The position numbers and the translations under genes were made by a program. From positions 1 through 64,000 of the forward strand of contig NZ_OBEI01000010.1 of the NCBI RefSeq assembly GCF_900215515.1: DNA of 64,000 nucleotides, in the 5' to 3' direction. This DNA comes from Persephonella hydrogeniphila (GTDB lineage Bacteria; Aquificota; Aquificia; Aquificales; Hydrogenothermaceae). Under the pieces are notes generated by a model, which searched no databases, was not told the origin of the DNA, and saw only the letters and a list, made by a program, of their open reading frames with translations. This document shows positions 43,650-51,379 of this stretch, one piece after another. How positions within the stretch are numbered: position 1 is the stretch's first letter; each line of letters begins with the position of its first letter.

Positions 43650-45293
43650 ATGAGGGTAATGAAGATGACCGGTGGACTGGTCAGTGCAGCCCTTTTTACA
43701 GGAGTGATAGCCGCTTCTGTCGGAACAGCAAAAGCTGAATCTTCTCCTCCTCCGATTACAAAAGAGGAGATGAAAAAAGCTGCAAAGATCTATTTTGACA
43801 GATGTGCAGGATGTCACGGAATGTTGAGAAAAGGAGCTACAGGACCTGCTCTTACACCGGACAGAACAAGAAAGTTAGGAACAGAGGCTCTTGAAGCTTT
43901 TATTTACAACGGTACTCTTGGAGGAATGCCGGACTGGGGTAAACAGGGAATCCTTTCAAAAGAAGAGATCAACCTTCTTGCCAGATACCTCCAGCATGAG
44001 CCACCACCACCACCGGAACTTTCTATGCAGCAGATGAAGGCAACATGGAAAGTTTATATGCCTGTTGAGGATAGACCTACAAGACCCCAGCACAACCTTA
44101 ACTGGAAGAACTTTTTCGGTGTAATTCTCAGAGATGTAGGTAAAGTTGCTATAGTAGATGGTGATACTAAAAAACTTATAAATATTGTAGATACAGGTTT
44201 TGCTGTTCATATTCTCAGGTCTTCAGCGTCCGGTAGATATATGTACTCAATTGGTAGGGATGGTAAGGCAACAGTTATTGATCTGTGGCTTTCGAAACCT
44301 GATAAGGTTGCAGAAGTTAAAGTTTGTTACGATGCAAGATCGATAGACACAAGTAAGTACCACGGATATGAGGATAAATACGCAGTTGTTGGTTGTTACT
44401 GGCCTCCTTCATTTGTTGTACTTGATGGAATGACACTGGAACCTAAGAAAATAGTCTCAACAAGCTCTTACTACTATGACACTCAAGAGTTTGTTAGAGA
44501 AGCAAGGGTGGCATCTATAGTTTCTTCCCATTATGATCCTATATGGGTTCTGAATATCAAAGAAGCAGGGCAGGTATGGCTTGTAGATTACTCAAAAGTA
44601 GATAAAGGAACAATCAAGATTGATATGATCGATGCTGAGAGATATCTTCATGATGGTGGATGGGATCTTTCTAAGAGATACTTCCTTGTTGCAGCTAATA
44701 TGAGAAATAAAATTGTTGTAATTGACACAAAAGATAAAGAGCTTGAGGCTATTGTTAAAGTAGGAACAAAACCACACCCAGGTAGAGGTGCAAATATAGA
44801 TCATCCAAAATACGGGCCAATCTGGTGTACAGGTCATATTGGAGAGAAAAGAATCGCATGTATCGGAACAGATCCAAAAGGACACCCACAGTACGCATGG
44901 AAGGTTGTTAAATGGATAAAAATGCCCGGAGAAGGTGGTGGAAACCTGTTTATCAAAACACATCCGAATTCAAAATATCTTATAGCAGACAGACCTCTTA
45001 ACCCTGATCCTGAACTGAAAAGAAGTATATTTGTATTTGATAAGAACACATTTGAGCTTGTGAAAACACTGAAAGTTCCCAAAAAGTACAAAAACATAAG
45101 GGCAGTTCATGAAGAGTTTAACAAGGATGGTTCTGAGTTCTGGATCTCTGTATGGGGTAAAAAAGACCAGCCAACAGCTATACTGGTTTATGATGCTAAA
45201 ACTCTGAAGCTGAAGAAAGAGATTACCGGAGACTGGGTAAGAACACCTACCGGTAAGTTTAATGTTTACAACACAATGAAGGATATCTATTGA
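43650..45293 (+). CDS. nirS: Cytochrome cd1 nitrite reductase
   Basis: NirS reduces nitrite to NO in the periplasm. The 547-aa protein has a signal peptide (about 1-29), an N-terminal cytochrome c domain with CAGCH (Cys52/55, His56), and an eight-bladed d1-haem propeller. Proximal ligand His187 lies in GFAVHILRS. His334 (LHDGGWD) and His376 (KPHPGRGAN) are 42 residues apart, as are the two catalytic histidines His327/His369 of Pseudomonas NirS. It opens the haem-d1 gene run, overlapping the next gene by 4 bp. Confidence 0.96.
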   Translation: MRVMKMTGGLVSAALFTGVIAASVGTAKAESSPPPITKEEMKKAAKIYFDRCAGCHGMLRKGATGPALTPDRTRKLGTEALEAFIYNGTLGGMPDWGKQGILSKEEINLLARYLQHEPPPPPELSMQQMKATWKVYMPVEDRPTRPQHNLNWKNFFGVILRDVGKVAIVDGDTKKLINIVDTGFAVHILRSSASGRYMYSIGRDGKATVIDLWLSKPDKVAEVKVCYDARSIDTSKYHGYEDKYAVVGCYWPPSFVVLDGMTLEPKKIVSTSSYYYDTQEFVREARVASIVSSHYDPIWVLNIKEAGQVWLVDYSKVDKGTIKIDMIDAERYLHDGGWDLSKRYFLVAANMRNKIVVIDTKDKELEAIVKVGTKPHPGRGANIDHPKYGPIWCTGHIGEKRIACIGTDPKGHPQYAWKVVKWIKMPGEGGGNLFIKTHPNSKYLIADRPLNPDPELKRSIFVFDKNTFELVKTLKVPKKYKNIRAVHEEFNKDGSEFWISVWGKKDQPTAILVYDAKTLKLKKEITGDWVRTPTGKFNVYNTMKDIY

Positions 45294-46957
45294 TGAATAA
45301 GATAATCCTGCTGCCGCTAACCCTCCTGATTTTCTTTGGTGCCTTTGCAGGGGAGTTGGCAAAGGGGAGCAAACTGTACCAAAAACACTGTGCCTCATGC
45401 CACGGGGTGGACAGAGCCGGTACAGTGGCTCCCCCTCTTTTACCTTTATTTTTAAAAAAAATTCCAGAAAAAAAACTGATTTATATCATCAAAAACGGTC
45501 TTCCTGCTACACAGATGCCCGCTTTCCCCCAACTATCTGAAGATGAGATAAAGTCGATTATAGCATATATAAAAACTCCAGCAAAAATTAACTGGTCTGA
45601 AGAGAAGATAACTAATTCGATCAGTATAGAAAATTTACCTACTAAAAAATTACCGATCAAAAATATCAAAAATATAGTGGCTGTTGTTGAAAGGGGACAT
45701 CAAAAAGTCTGGATAATGGAAGAGACAAAAATCTTAGATAAATTTGATTTTAGAAATGTTCACGGAGGTCTGAAATTTTCGCCATCAGGGTGGAAGCTTT
45801 ATGTTCCATCAAGGGACGGATGGATCGGAAGGTACGATATAGATAAGGGTAAGTTTTTCGGTAAAGTCAGAGCCTGTGTATATTTGAGAAATATATCTTT
45901 AGACAGAACAGGAAAATATATTCTTGTTTCATGCTGGCTTCCAAGATCTATAGTTATCCTTGATGCTGAAAGTTTCAGACCTGTTAGATTTATAAAACAA
46001 GACGGATTAATTTCTGCTATTTATGAACTATACTCTAAAGATAAAGCTATTTTTACATATAGAGACAAAGCGGTCATCGGCTTTTTAGACACAAAAGATT
46101 TTTCTATTGTTTACAAAAAGATAAAAGAGCCCTATGAAGATTTCTTTATAGACCCATTTGAAAAATACATTGTAGGAACTTCAAGAAAAGGTACACAGCT
46201 TATTGTTTATGATATAAACGCTGACAAAGAGATATTCTCTTATCCGATTGAAGGGATGCCCCATCTTGCTTCTGCTACATTCTGGTATAAAAATGGAAAG
46301 TTTTATTTTGCAACGCCTCATATAGGAAAGCCGTATATAACAATATGGCAGATGTACAAATGGAAATTTGTTAACAAAGTCAATATCAGGGGAAATGGTT
46401 TTTTTGTCAGAACACATCCAACTACACCTTATCTGTGGACAGATAATGGAAAGGATAAAATCGTACTGGTAGATAAAAATGATTATATGGTAAAAACCGT
46501 TGAGACAATAAAAGGAAAAAGAGTAATTCATACAGAGTTCTCGGGAGACGGAAATCTTGCTTATGTCAGTCTTTACAATAAAGATGGAGCTCTTCTTATA
46601 TACGACAGTATAACCCTTAAACTGATCAAGAAAATTCCTGCGAGCATACCTATCGGCAAGTATAACATCATAAACAAATCAAGAAAATATGCCCCTTATT
46701 TGCTGGGAAAAGATGTTTTCCTTGCAAAATGCTGGGGATGTCATCACCAGACACAGTCTGCTTTTGGCCCTTCGTTCAAATGGATTGTAAATCACAGAAG
46801 TAAGGATATTATTATTTCCCATATAATGAATCCTGAAGCTACTTACAAACAGTTAGGATATAAAAGAAATGCAATGCCGAGGTTAGATTTATCTGAGGAA
46901 GAACTGAAAGCTATTGTCTCCTATATGATGGAGTTTAAAGATGCTGAGAATAACTGA
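45290..46957 (+). CDS. nirN: NirN-like d1-haem protein with an extra C-terminal cytochrome c domain
   Basis: A 555-aa periplasmic protein (signal about 1-20) of three parts: N-terminal cytochrome c (CASCH, Cys34/37, His38), a d1-type propeller, and a second cytochrome c (CWGCH, Cys481/484, His485; likely Met529). Aligned with its neighbour NirS, the proximal His is kept (His158), the second catalytic His is kept (His325), but the first is Glu283, again exactly 42 residues away. That fits NirN, which finishes haem d1 by dehydrogenating dihydro-d1, rather than a nitrite reductase. Pseudomonas NirN ends after the propeller; here an extra domain may stand in for NirC. Confidence 0.85.
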   Translation: MMNKIILLPLTLLIFFGAFAGELAKGSKLYQKHCASCHGVDRAGTVAPPLLPLFLKKIPEKKLIYIIKNGLPATQMPAFPQLSEDEIKSIIAYIKTPAKINWSEEKITNSISIENLPTKKLPIKNIKNIVAVVERGHQKVWIMEETKILDKFDFRNVHGGLKFSPSGWKLYVPSRDGWIGRYDIDKGKFFGKVRACVYLRNISLDRTGKYILVSCWLPRSIVILDAESFRPVRFIKQDGLISAIYELYSKDKAIFTYRDKAVIGFLDTKDFSIVYKKIKEPYEDFFIDPFEKYIVGTSRKGTQLIVYDINADKEIFSYPIEGMPHLASATFWYKNGKFYFATPHIGKPYITIWQMYKWKFVNKVNIRGNGFFVRTHPTTPYLWTDNGKDKIVLVDKNDYMVKTVETIKGKRVIHTEFSGDGNLAYVSLYNKDGALLIYDSITLKLIKKIPASIPIGKYNIINKSRKYAPYLLGKDVFLAKCWGCHHQTQSAFGPSFKWIVNHRSKDIIISHIMNPEATYKQLGYKRNAMPRLDLSEEELKAIVSYMMEFKDAENN

Positions 46958-48029
46958 GTACATAAAGAAAACATTAAATGGAGAAAAGATTAGACCTTTT
47001 CCCGGAGTGATTCTTATATGGAATCTCACAAATGTGTGTAATCTATTTTGCCAACACTGTTATTCTGCTGCAAATACTGTAAGAACAGGAGAGATATCTA
47101 TTGATGAGATAAAAAAACAGATACCTTTTCTAAAAAAAGCAAATGTCAGATATCTTATTCTTTCTGGAGGAGAGCCTCTTTTAAGGGAAGATATTTTTGA
47201 TATTGCAGAACTATTTAATGAAAATGGCTTTATAACAACCCTTTCAACAAACGGACTTCTTATAAATAGAGAAAACATAGAAAAAATAAAGAAACACTTC
47301 TCATATGTAGGCATCAGTATAGATGGAGATGAACAGACCCATGACAGTTTCAGAGGAATGAAAGGGGCGTTTAAAAAATCATTAGAAGCAATAAGGCTTG
47401 TCAGAGATTATGGAATAAAAGTTGGTATGAGATTTACAATAACATCCCAGACTTACAGATCGATTCCTTTTATCTTTGAGCTTGCAGAAAAAGAAAAAAT
47501 ACCAAAGCTTTATTTTTCCCATCTTGTTTACTCAGGAAGAGGTAGAAATCTGACTCAGGCAGAAAAAGAGGAGTACAGAAAAATAGTCGAGCAGATAATA
47601 GATAAAGCTTTTGATTATGTAGAAAAGAGAATGCCGGTAGATATTGTAACAGGTAATAACGAGGCAGATGCTGTCGTTTTTTACCACAAGTTTAAAGAAA
47701 GATACCCAGAAAAAGCAGACCTGCTTTATGAGAATCTAAAAATATGGGGAGGAAATCAGGCAGGAGTAAGGATAGCAGACATAGATTATAGAGGATATGT
47801 AAAGCCTGACACATATTTCCCTCTAAAGCTTGGAAATATCAGGGAGAAAAATTTTTATGATATATGGAACTCAAACGGAATTTTATCTAAGCTAAGGGAA
47901 CATCCGAGGGAGATTAACGGTAAATGTAAAGAGTGCAGATTTATTGATATATGTAATGGAAATTCCCGTTCAAGGGCTTATGCTGTATATGGTGATTATT
48001 TTGCGGAGGATCCAGAATGTTATATCTGA
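46941..48029 (+). CDS. nirJ: Haem d1 biosynthesis radical SAM protein NirJ
   Basis: NirJ removes the propionate side chains during haem d1 synthesis. The 362-aa protein has the radical-SAM CNLFCQHC (Cys33, 37, 40), SGGEPLLRED, and a C-terminal SPASM-like cluster (CKECRFIDICNGN...PECY). It overlaps nirN by 17 bp and nirF by 13 bp. Confidence 0.93.
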   Translation: MLRITEYIKKTLNGEKIRPFPGVILIWNLTNVCNLFCQHCYSAANTVRTGEISIDEIKKQIPFLKKANVRYLILSGGEPLLREDIFDIAELFNENGFITTLSTNGLLINRENIEKIKKHFSYVGISIDGDEQTHDSFRGMKGAFKKSLEAIRLVRDYGIKVGMRFTITSQTYRSIPFIFELAEKEKIPKLYFSHLVYSGRGRNLTQAEKEEYRKIVEQIIDKAFDYVEKRMPVDIVTGNNEADAVVFYHKFKERYPEKADLLYENLKIWGGNQAGVRIADIDYRGYVKPDTYFPLKLGNIREKNFYDIWNSNGILSKLREHPREINGKCKECRFIDICNGNSRSRAYAVYGDYFAEDPECYI

Positions 48030-49075
48030 TACTACCTGTTTTGATATTTTTTCAGATAGTTTTTGCAGAAAAACTGTATGTGGTGGAAAGAGAGAGGGGT
48101 TCTCTGGCAGTCATTGAAGATGACAAATTTGTGGGGGAAATAAATGATCTTGGAAATCTTAATCATGCCATTGTAAAAACAGACGGAGATTTTAGCTACT
48201 GTATATCAAGAAATGGTTATTTCTCAAAGATCGATAACAGAAATGATAGATTGATCAAGAAAATAAAACCGGGAAACAGCGGAATAGGTTTTACCTTTAT
48301 AAAAAACTACATAGCAATAGCCCATTACGATCCCAAAAAAGTGACTATCTTGACAAAAGATCTCGAGATAAAAAAAGTGATAGATACAGGTTCAAGAAAT
48401 GTAGGAATTAAACCTTACAAGAATCTCCTTACTTTTTCTCTTATGGATAGAGATGAGATATGGGTTCTTGATGCTAATAAAGATTTCAAAATCGTCCACA
48501 AGGTAAAAAATGCAGGAAAAATGCCCTTTGATGCTCTGATAGATAAAAACAGATATATAGTTGGTTTTTTTAAAGAAAAGGGGGTGGGAATTCTTGATTT
48601 AGATAGTTTTGTTTATAAAAAAGCCATTTTTCATACAAAAAATAAAGAAGAGATAGTTTTTAAAATCCCCCATTTTGGTATGTGGGGAGTTATCAATGAT
48701 ACTGCTTTGATTCCTGCTATTGGGGAAAAAAGATCCTATGTTGTTGATATAAAAAATATGAAAGTGATAAAACATATAGATCTTCCTGGTCTTCCTGTTT
48801 TTATATCCGTATCTCCCTTAAAAAATATTGCTGTGGTAAATTTCAGTGGAGATAAGGATCATCTTCTTGCTGTTATAGATATAAAAAATTTGAAAGTAAT
48901 AAAAACATTTACAGCCGGAAAAAGAGTTATGCATATGAGATTTTCTAAGGACGGAGAAAAATTATACGTATCTTCTTATTTTGATAATAGCCTGAAAATA
49001 TTTGATACAAACAGCTGGAAATTACTGAAAGAGATTACAGTACCTACACCTTCAGGTGTTTTTATAGTCAGATAA
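48017..49075 (+). CDS. nirF: Haem d1 biosynthesis protein NirF
   Basis: NirF is a d1-propeller protein that makes the dihydro-d1 precursor in the periplasm. The 352-aa protein has a signal peptide (about 1-17, ending VFAEK) and repeats such as LYVVERERGSLAVIED and GKRVMHMRFSKDGEKLYVSSY. It lacks a cytochrome c domain, which separates it from NirS and NirN. Confidence 0.9.
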   Translation: MLYLILPVLIFFQIVFAEKLYVVERERGSLAVIEDDKFVGEINDLGNLNHAIVKTDGDFSYCISRNGYFSKIDNRNDRLIKKIKPGNSGIGFTFIKNYIAIAHYDPKKVTILTKDLEIKKVIDTGSRNVGIKPYKNLLTFSLMDRDEIWVLDANKDFKIVHKVKNAGKMPFDALIDKNRYIVGFFKEKGVGILDLDSFVYKKAIFHTKNKEEIVFKIPHFGMWGVINDTALIPAIGEKRSYVVDIKNMKVIKHIDLPGLPVFISVSPLKNIAVVNFSGDKDHLLAVIDIKNLKVIKTFTAGKRVMHMRFSKDGEKLYVSSYFDNSLKIFDTNSWKLLKEITVPTPSGVFIVR

Positions 49076-49089
49076 AGGGGGATTTTGTT

Positions 49090-49842
49090 ATGGGTAAAGT
49101 GTATATTGTAGGTGCAGGACCGGGAGACCCAGAACTTTTGACATTAAAAGCTCTAAAAGCTATTAAAAAGGCTGATGTTATTCTGTACGATAGGCTTATA
49201 AATCCTGAAATTCTCCTACATGCAAAACCAGGATGTGAACTTGTTTATGTAGGAAAGGAGGACGGTAAACATATACTGGAGCAGGACAAGATAAATTTTC
49301 TTCTGTACGAGTTTGCAAAAAGCAACGAGATTGTAGTTAGACTGAAGGGTGGAGATCCTTTTGTTTTTGGTAGAGGAGGAGAAGAGGCTATATTTCTGAA
49401 AGAAAAAGGAATTCCCTTTGAGATAGTCCCAGGTATTACCTCAGCCATCTCTGTTCCCCTTTATGCAGGAGTACCGGTAACACACAGGGGAGTTGCATCT
49501 TCTTTTGTTGTTGTTACAGGACACGGTTCTAAAGGACAGTTTCCAGACATAAACTGGAAATCTCTTGTTGGTATAGATACAGTCATTTTCCTGATGGGCA
49601 TAGCAAACAGACAGAAAATAGCTGAGAATCTAATAAAGGCAGGAAAATCACCAGAAACCCCTGTGATTTTTATTGAAAAGGGAACAACGAAAGAACAGAA
49701 AGAGATAGAATCTACCCTTGAAGAAGTAGCTCAGGGTAAAGTCAAAGTACATCCTCCTGCTATATTTTTGGTTGGTGAAGTGGTAAGACTGAGGGGAAAA
49801 ATAAACTGGTTTGAAGAAGCTTTAGGAGAAGTTCGGGTATGA
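49090..49842 (+). CDS. nirE: Uroporphyrinogen-III C-methyltransferase
   Basis: This SAM-dependent enzyme methylates uroporphyrinogen III to precorrin-2, the first step to sirohaem and haem d1. The 250-aa protein has VGAGPGDPELLTLKALKAI, DVILYDRLI, VRLKGGDPFVFGRGGEE and VPGITSAISVPLYAGVPVTHRG. It could equally be called CobA; its place between nirF and nirDL supports the nirE name. It overlaps nirDL by 4 bp. Confidence 0.93.
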   Translation: MGKVYIVGAGPGDPELLTLKALKAIKKADVILYDRLINPEILLHAKPGCELVYVGKEDGKHILEQDKINFLLYEFAKSNEIVVRLKGGDPFVFGRGGEEAIFLKEKGIPFEIVPGITSAISVPLYAGVPVTHRGVASSFVVVTGHGSKGQFPDINWKSLVGIDTVIFLMGIANRQKIAENLIKAGKSPETPVIFIEKGTTKEQKEIESTLEEVAQGKVKVHPPAIFLVGEVVRLRGKINWFEEALGEVRV

Positions 49843-50891
49843 TAGAGCTGTCTGAAAAAGAAAAATCATTAATAAAAGTGTTGCAGGAAGGTATCCCTTT
49901 AGAAAGAAGACCTTTTAAGAGATTAGGAGAAAAGTTAGATCTTACAGAAAATCAGATCATATCAATGATACAAAAGCTAAAAGAAAATAAAATAATAAGA
50001 CAGATATCCCCTATATACGATACCAAATCTTTAGGCTATGACAGTTCTCTTGTTGCATTTAAAATAACAGGAGATGTACAAAAAGCTGCACAGATAGTAA
50101 ATACGCATCCGGGGGTTAGCCATAACTATGAAAGGAATGATGTTTTTAATATGTGGTTTACAATTGCTGTACCACCAGATAGTAAGTTAGGACTTGAACA
50201 GACAGTAAATCTTTTGGCTGAAATGACAGATACTGAAGATTTTGTTATTCTTAGAACCGTTAAGCTTTACAAAATAGGAGTAAAGCTCGATTTTGATAAT
50301 CTCAAGGAAAAAGAACAGCTCACTAAAAAAGAACCTCTGAAGAAAGTAATCCTTTCTGAAGAAGATAAAAAAATAATAAAGATAACACAGGAAGATATTC
50401 CTCTTGTGGAAGATCCATTTGGTGTATATGCTGAGAGAATAGGAATAGAAGAGGGAAAGCTCTTAGACAGGTTGTCGTACTATCAGGAAACAGGAGTTAT
50501 GAGAAGGTTTGCAGCCATACTTTACCACAGGAAAGCTGGATTTAAAGCAAACGGTATGACAGTCTGGAATGTCCCAGATAGTATTGTTGATGAAATCGGG
50601 TATAGAGTTGCAGCTTACCGTTCTGTAACCCATTGTTATAAAAGAACGGTTAATGAAAAATGGAAATACAACCTGTTTTCTATGATTCATGGAAGAACAA
50701 AGGAGGAGTTAGAAGATTTTGTTAAGGAACTGTCTCAGGAAATAGGTATTAAAGATTACAAAATACTCTACTCAACCCAAGAATTTAAGAAAAGAAGGAT
50801 AAAGTACTTTTCAGAAGATTTCTATACATGGGAGGAGGATGCAGAAAATGGAAGATATACTCAATCAAATATCAAAGGTAAAGAGGGATAA
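49839..50891 (+). CDS. nirDL: Fused sirohaem decarboxylase NirDL
   Basis: NirDL removes two acetate carboxyls of sirohaem on the haem d1 route. The 350-aa protein consists of two Lrp/AsnC-like halves: residues about 5-150 (LIKVLQEGIPLERRPF...; PGVSHNYERNDVFNMWFT) and about 170-330 (IIKITQEDIPLVEDPF...; VTHCYKRTVNEKWKYNLFSMIHG). The repeat of QEGIPL/QEDIPL shows the internal duplication. Such fusions occur in Hydrogenobacter, also Aquificota, while Pseudomonas uses separate subunits. It ends 44 bp inside the next gene. Confidence 0.92.
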   Translation: MIELSEKEKSLIKVLQEGIPLERRPFKRLGEKLDLTENQIISMIQKLKENKIIRQISPIYDTKSLGYDSSLVAFKITGDVQKAAQIVNTHPGVSHNYERNDVFNMWFTIAVPPDSKLGLEQTVNLLAEMTDTEDFVILRTVKLYKIGVKLDFDNLKEKEQLTKKEPLKKVILSEEDKKIIKITQEDIPLVEDPFGVYAERIGIEEGKLLDRLSYYQETGVMRRFAAILYHRKAGFKANGMTVWNVPDSIVDEIGYRVAAYRSVTHCYKRTVNEKWKYNLFSMIHGRTKEELEDFVKELSQEIGIKDYKILYSTQEFKKRRIKYFSEDFYTWEEDAENGRYTQSNIKGKEG

Positions 50892-51327
50892 GTTAGGTAC
50901 AGATATTCCTATACTTATTTTCAGGGTTCTAAGACATTACACCCATGTGTATGCTTCAGACCTATTAGGAGAAAGAGCATCAAATATTCTTTTTATTAAT
51001 GCAGGAAAGGCTCTTGGTGATCAACTTGGGGAAAGATTATATGACGAAGATCTAAAAAGATATCTTGAAAAAATATCTGAGTTTGTTGAGAGAGAAAAGA
51101 TAGGAATTCTAAAGGTAACTGAGCTTAACGATAACAAACTTGTAGTACAGTTAGATGAATGTATCACATGTGCAGGAATGGATAATATTGGGAAAAGAAT
51201 ATGTTTTTTTGAAGTAGGTCTTGTTGCAGGTCTTGTTGAAAAGTATTTAGGTAAGAAGGTAATAGCCTATGAAACCAAATGCAATGCAAATGGAGAAGAA
51301 ACCTGTGAGGTTACTGTAAATTTTTAA
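50848..51327 (+). CDS. V4R (4-vinyl reductase) domain protein
   Basis: A 159-aa soluble protein. The segment with CITCAGMDNIGKRICFFEVGLVAG and the closing TKCNANGEETCEVTV is characteristic of V4R domains, small ligand-binding modules related to bacteriochlorophyll reductase BchJ and Trs33. The cysteines (CITC, C in ICFF, and KC/TC) may bind metal. I chose ATG at 50848, 9 nt behind GGAGGAGG; the earlier ATG at 50839 abuts it. It overlaps nirDL by 44 bp and closes the nir operon, suggesting a tetrapyrrole-handling or NO-sensing role. Confidence 0.75.
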   Translation: MEDILNQISKVKRDKLGTDIPILIFRVLRHYTHVYASDLLGERASNILFINAGKALGDQLGERLYDEDLKRYLEKISEFVEREKIGILKVTELNDNKLVVQLDECITCAGMDNIGKRICFFEVGLVAGLVEKYLGKKVIAYETKCNANGEETCEVTVNF

Positions 51328-51345
51328 AAATTTTGATTTTTACTA

Positions 51346-51375
51346 AAAAAAGCCCCCGTTAACGGGGGCTTTTTT
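51346..51375. terminator. Bidirectional terminator between nir and nor operons
   Basis: A perfect 30-bp palindrome: AAAAAAGCCCCCGTT followed by AACGGGGGCTTTTTT. With A-tracts and T-tracts on both sides it can end transcription in both directions between the convergent V4R and norB genes. Confidence 0.92.
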
Positions 51376-51379
51376 ATTT

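Noticed and set aside
45290-46957. Second functional cd1 nitrite reductase
   Set aside because: The residue aligned with NirS His334 is Glu283, so the NirN-like reading is better supported than a duplicate nitrite reductase.
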